Positions 60,130 to 64,000 of a stretch of DNA of 64,000 bases are shown here, in pieces; positions within the stretch are counted from its first letter, which is position 1, and every line of letters starts with the position of its first letter. The stretch comes from Zingiber officinale. Lineage: Eukaryota; Streptophyta; Magnoliopsida; Zingiberales; Zingiberaceae. A program made the position numbers and the translations under genes. Where the stretch lies: the NCBI RefSeq assembly GCF_018446385.1, contig NC_055991.1, positions 104,779,712 through 104,843,711 on the forward strand. The letters run 5' to 3'. The notes under the pieces were generated by a model. That model was not told the DNA's origin, did not search any database, and worked only from the letters and a program-made list of their open reading frames with translations.

Positions 60130-60700
60130 GTTAATCCAAAAATGGGTACACATTTTGGGTAATACGCAAAACTAATATATATATACAGTTTTCATCTCCT
60201 GCAGTGATAGTCCTGCGGTTTCGTGCGGTTTGGTGATGTGGCAAGTTCCATGTCGTCATCCACTGTGGTGAGAAGTTTGGACGCACAAAAAACTTTTAAC
60301 GCCCAGAAACCCATTCCTCGCATTTTCCTCTCCATAGAACCCTAGTCGCCACTCCTCTCTCTCCAAATTACTTCTCTCATCGAAGTTAGGATGTGAGCTC
60401 TCTTGCAGCGACGCGCTACATTCCCGACCTCTAGCCACCCTCTCTTGTGGAAGCTACGACTCTCTCACAAAGAGCCCTCTCCTGCCACGAGCCCTCTCTC
60501 GATCGGTGAGCTCTCCCTTGATGCGAGCCCTCTCCTTCCTTTCTCTCATCACTTGCCGATGAACTAGGGTATCACTCTCCGCTGAACCAGGGATTCACCT
60601 CAACAAAGTAGGAAGTTGATTGTTAAAATCTCCTCTCATTTATTGATGCAAGAAGTTCATTTGGTGCCTTGTCAAACATATGATCCAAACATTTAATTGA
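60130..60700. other. C/T-rich stretch, unassigned
   Basis: Composition shifts to C/T-rich with repeated gagccctctc and ctctctc motifs, as in a plant 5' UTR or a transposon end. It lies about 350 bp before the GRF zinc-finger fragment. No promoter element can be named with confidence. Confidence 0.3.
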
Positions 60701-61050
60701 GTTGAGGGATTGAGCTTGGGAATTCTCCCTTACAAATTTATTTTTTTTTAACTCTTCGTAAAACTTAGCTTCTTCTGATATTGCTACTATTTGATGAATA
60801 TGTTTTTTGATGGATGTGTCATTAGGTGTATGTCAACTTAGAGCATTGATTGGAATGGTTGTAATGCATGGTTTCAAAGTTTTGTGGCTTCTCTGCTCCT
60901 CTGCTCTAGAATGCTCTATCTTTTCAGAATGTTAGCTATTGAGATATAATAGATCAAAATGTTAGCTATTGAGATATAATCTAATTAATAAAAATTTGAT
61001 TATTAGGTTGCTATTTCATGTCATCATCCAGTTATAGCAGTATCGACAAT

Positions 61051-61164
61051 ATGAGATTTGAACCTGTAACATGTAGAAACTATGGACAAAGAATATTTGT
61101 GTGTGTTTCTAAATCAACCAAGAATCCTGGAAGACAGTATTGCAAATATGGGCAGTATGGATGA
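61051..61164 (+). pseudogene. GRF-type zinc finger fragment
   Basis: A 37-codon frame MRFEPVTCRNYGQRIFVCVS continues with KSTKNPGRQYCKY and stops at 61162. It fits the GRF zinc finger pattern C-x-C-G, SxTxxNPGRxFY, with the second cysteine changed to Y and the last cysteine lost. GRF fingers are common in plant transposon-derived proteins. Probably non-functional. Confidence 0.5.
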
Positions 61165-61867
61165 CAAAAGTGGGTGACTATCGATACTAATTCATCCTAT
61201 AAAATTGAAAGTGAATATAATACTTCTCATGGATATAATTTGGGAATAATCAAAGTTTCAAAATTAATTTGGATATTAATAATGGTAGACTTGATTCTCT
61301 TAGCGATAATCTTGATTTGGTTGTTAATTCATCTAGTTAGTTAGTGTTAAGTAATGTTGGTGTTGTAATGTAACTGGCTAAATGTTTATAATTCTGGATG
61401 CAAACATGATTTGTTAGTTTATATCGTTAAACACTGTTGAATAATATTGGTGTTGTCATTTCAACTTGTATACTGCTATAATTCCTTGCTCTGGCTAAGT
61501 ACTTGTTTTGCCATGAGTCTCGATCAAACAGTCTAAACCTTTTCTCCATCCACAATTGTCACTCTTGTAATTTGGATCAAGTTGAGTTGTTAAATGTTTG
61601 CTACTATTTAGCATTTAGTAAACCCTACACTTTTTATTGGAAGATGTAACAATTCACTTTAGCTTATCATTTATATGGAACTAATGGACTTCACAGAGCA
61701 AACACTTAACCCAAAATTAGGTTCATATATGTCGTTAAGACTGATATGATTATTATCTTCAATTGATATGATAATTGACACATTGTCATATACAAAATAT
61801 AATAAAATTAATTTGTGTTTGTAAAAAAAAATATAATAAAAATACAAAATAGAATCGACACGTACTC

Positions 61868-63270
61868 TTACTGTAAATTGGGACAGTTATGCTTGTCATG
61901 TGACACTCCTCGATGCCCGCATCCATGACAAATCCTGAAATTTGAGGTTGATTTCTCCTTTGATGATTTCAATCTCTTTCCACATCCCTTAATTCTTATT
62001 GTAGGAGAATCAATAATACCAAGACCCTCATCAATAGATTTTTTTTTTTTTTACTTCTATCATTACATGTTATACTAATGGACATCTCTTTCATTTTGTT
62101 GTAGATACAATAGAATTATTCCTCCAAGAAGGTTGTCCTCTCATTACTCATAGTGCATCATTAACTAATACTGAAGCTTTATAGGATAACCTCGAGTGCC
62201 TCAATATCAAATACCTTTCTGAACCTGGATCATCAAAGACATTTTACTCCCCTAAAGCATATATTGCTCCAACTTCTGAATCTCATGTCCATTATTTGAG
62301 TATATACATATCAGGCAAAAAAAAAACACTTGGTTGATACAAAAAAATGATAACATATGTTTGTATAGAATGCTCTCAAACTCAAATTTTGTGCAGCTAC
62401 ACGATATGTAATCCCTTTGTTTGTCATGTGTGAGCACGCTTGATTTTGAGGAAGAAGAACTTTAAAATTTCATCACGTGGTAAACCACTAAGGCAACTCC
62501 TATAAATGTTTGTTGCACATAATAACTATGACTCTCAGTCATTTCACTTTGAAACTCCATCCATTTCTTTTTTGTGTACAGCTTAACCATTTGAGTTTCT
62601 ATTGGCTAGATTATCTTAACCTTGGGATGCTCATTCATATCAATATGGTCCATAACTAATTCATTGTATTTTTGTGTCTCAATGCTCTATTAAAACGGGT
62701 GATAAAATCTATTAATGAGTTCTTATTTGAGATATATTTCTTGAAAATTACATGTGAGCCTTCAAATATTTGACTACTTGATATTCCTGTAGAAAATACA
62801 TGACTAAAATATGCTGGCACCCATTTATGTCGTAATTCATATATCAAGGACAACCAATCATTTTTTTCTAAGTTAGTACACTTGATAGTCTCTTCCCATG
62901 ACTTCTCAAAATCATCAGGTATTGTAGAATTTGTAATGACATTCTTTATGCTGTGATAGTGGTTTCAAAAAGTCAAAGGGTCTAATTTATTTGAGAATTT
63001 GTTCAATATGTGTCGCAAATAATATCGATGCACTATTTGAGGAAAAATCTGTATAATAGCTTTTGTCATAGCAGGATCCTGATTAGTGATGATAATGTTT
63101 GCTATACTTTTAGGCATGACTTATAAGAACTTTGTAAGCGACCAAACTAAAGACTCAGTTTTCTCATAACTAAGAAACCCACAACCAAATAGAATTATTT
63201 GATGATGATAATTAATTCCTACAAATTGTGCCAAAATTAAACCATATTTGTTGGTGTTATATGTTGTATC
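61868..63270 (-). pseudogene. FAR1/FRS-like (MULE transposase-derived) pseudogene
   Basis: On the minus strand from 63270: DTTYNTNKYGLILAQFVGIN, then ITNQDPAMTKAI, RHILNKFSNKLDPLTF, EKSWEETIKCTNLEKNDW, YELRHKWVPAYF. After a frame change comes the SWIM finger (YISCSCTKFEFES...LYKHML, near 62400-62330), and finally KGCGKRLKSSKEK and CHGCGHRGVSHDKHNCP, with the stop at 61868-61870. This is the domain order of FAR1-related sequences: MULE transposase, SWIM, C-terminal zinc motif. In-frame stops lie near 63119 (TAA) and 62970 (TGA), and at least one frameshift lies between 62656 and 62437. The N-terminal FAR1 domain is missing because an LTR starts at 63271. Family members are light-signalling transcription factors or transposases; this copy is dead. 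Confidence 0.88.
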
Positions 63271-64000
63271 TGTTGGTGCAACCTTAGGTCAAGGTTGACC
63301 TGGTTGACCCGGTTGACCCGACTCGAGTTGACCTGACTCGAGTTGTATTTTGATGTTTGACAAGAACAAAAGAGTTGTATGTTGAAGGGAGTTTGGCATG
63401 GTGAAAAGTCCAAGCAGGGAGCTTGGCACGGGAAAAGTCCAAGTATGGAGACTTGGCACGGAAAAGTCCAAGCAGGGAGCTTGGCACGGGAAAAGTCCAA
63501 GTATGGAGACTTGGCACGGAAAAGTCCAAGCAGGGAGCTTGGCACGGGAAAAGTCCAAGTATGACTCAAGTTGTATTTTGATGTTTGACAAGAACAAAAG
63601 AGTTGTATGTTGAAGGGAGTTTGGCATGGTGAAAAGTCCAAGCAGGGAGCTTGGCACGGGAAAAGTCCAAGTATGGAGACTTGGCACGGAAAAGTCCAAG
63701 CAGGGAGCTTGGCACGGGAAAAGTCCAAGTATGGAGACTTGGCACGGAGAAGTCCAAGTATGGGAACTTGGCAAGTGGAAGTCGGAGAAGGCTCGGTAGC
63801 TCGTTCTCCGGACTAGGTCAGAGAGGGCTCGGTAGCTCGTTCTCTGGACCGGATGGAAGTCGGAGAGGGTTCGGTAGCTTGTTCTCCGGACTGTGGTCAG
63901 AAAGGGCTCGGTAGCTCGTTCTCTGGACCGGATGTGGAAGTCCTAGTGAGTGAAGCCAGGCAGTTGGAGAAAGTCCTGGTGAGTGAAGCCAGGCAGGGGA
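63271..64000 (+). repeat. Sirevirus-type LTR, start only
   Basis: It starts TGTTGGTGCAACCTTAGGTC, directly against the FRS coding sequence, and runs off the window. It contains ggttgacc repeats, then a roughly 57-bp repeat (gtccaagcagggagcttggc / gtccaagtatggagacttgg). A 228-bp block is duplicated in tandem (from 63343 and from 63571). About four copies of ggctcggtagctcgttctc follow from 63790. The frames read in this region are repeat shadows. Confidence 0.8.

Noticed and set aside
63237..63914. Frames of up to 163 codons with repeated WTFPCQ-type units
   Set aside because: They are translations of tandem repeats in the Sirevirus-type LTR.

Overview
This is nuclear DNA of a flowering plant. 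Host genes are split by short AT-rich introns, and most of the rest is transposable elements. The GC-rich first exon of the auxin-receptor gene, the long Ty3/gypsy LTRs and the style of the Sirevirus LTRs suggest a monocot, possibly Zingiberales; that placement is inference only. There are no bacterial or organellar features.

Layout. 1-713: flank, probably part of a chromovirus LTR. 714-9879: a Tat-lineage Ty3/gypsy element on the minus strand with 815-bp LTRs and a 5-bp target duplication. Its gag-pol is dead (three frameshifts, altered RT active site, no integrase), but an antisense gene of two introns is still open for 684 aa. 9885-13678: remnants of a chromovirus and a Ty1/copia element. 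14710-22914: an 11-exon NOP53-type ribosome-biogenesis gene with Au-type SINEs in two introns. 23855-24526: a fold-back repeat. 24892-38902: a TIR1/AFB auxin receptor F-box gene of three exons (580 aa) with an 11.9-kb first intron and a miR393 site. That intron holds a solo chromovirus LTR (27339-37000, duplication GTTTA), which is itself interrupted by a nearly intact hAT transposon (28658-32405, duplication CATATATT) and by a Tat-type LTR carrying a 77/78-bp minisatellite.

38903-42655 is noncoding. 42656-51428 is a decayed Tekay/Del-like chromovirus on the minus strand, of the same LTR family as the intronic solo LTR, with an 877-bp Harbinger-like element inside it. 51429-60100 is a patchwork of Sirevirus LTR ends, a 76-bp minisatellite, imperfect palindromes, a roughly 300-bp tandem repeat and a copia gag fragment. 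61051-61164 is a GRF zinc-finger fragment. 61868-63270 is a FAR1/FRS-like pseudogene, cut at 63270/63271 by a Sirevirus-type LTR that runs off the window.

Only NOP53 and TIR1/AFB look like functional host genes. They act in separate processes (60S ribosome maturation; auxin perception by an SCF ubiquitin ligase) and share only their position. Exon boundaries were set by eye from splice signals, reading-frame continuity and family motifs.
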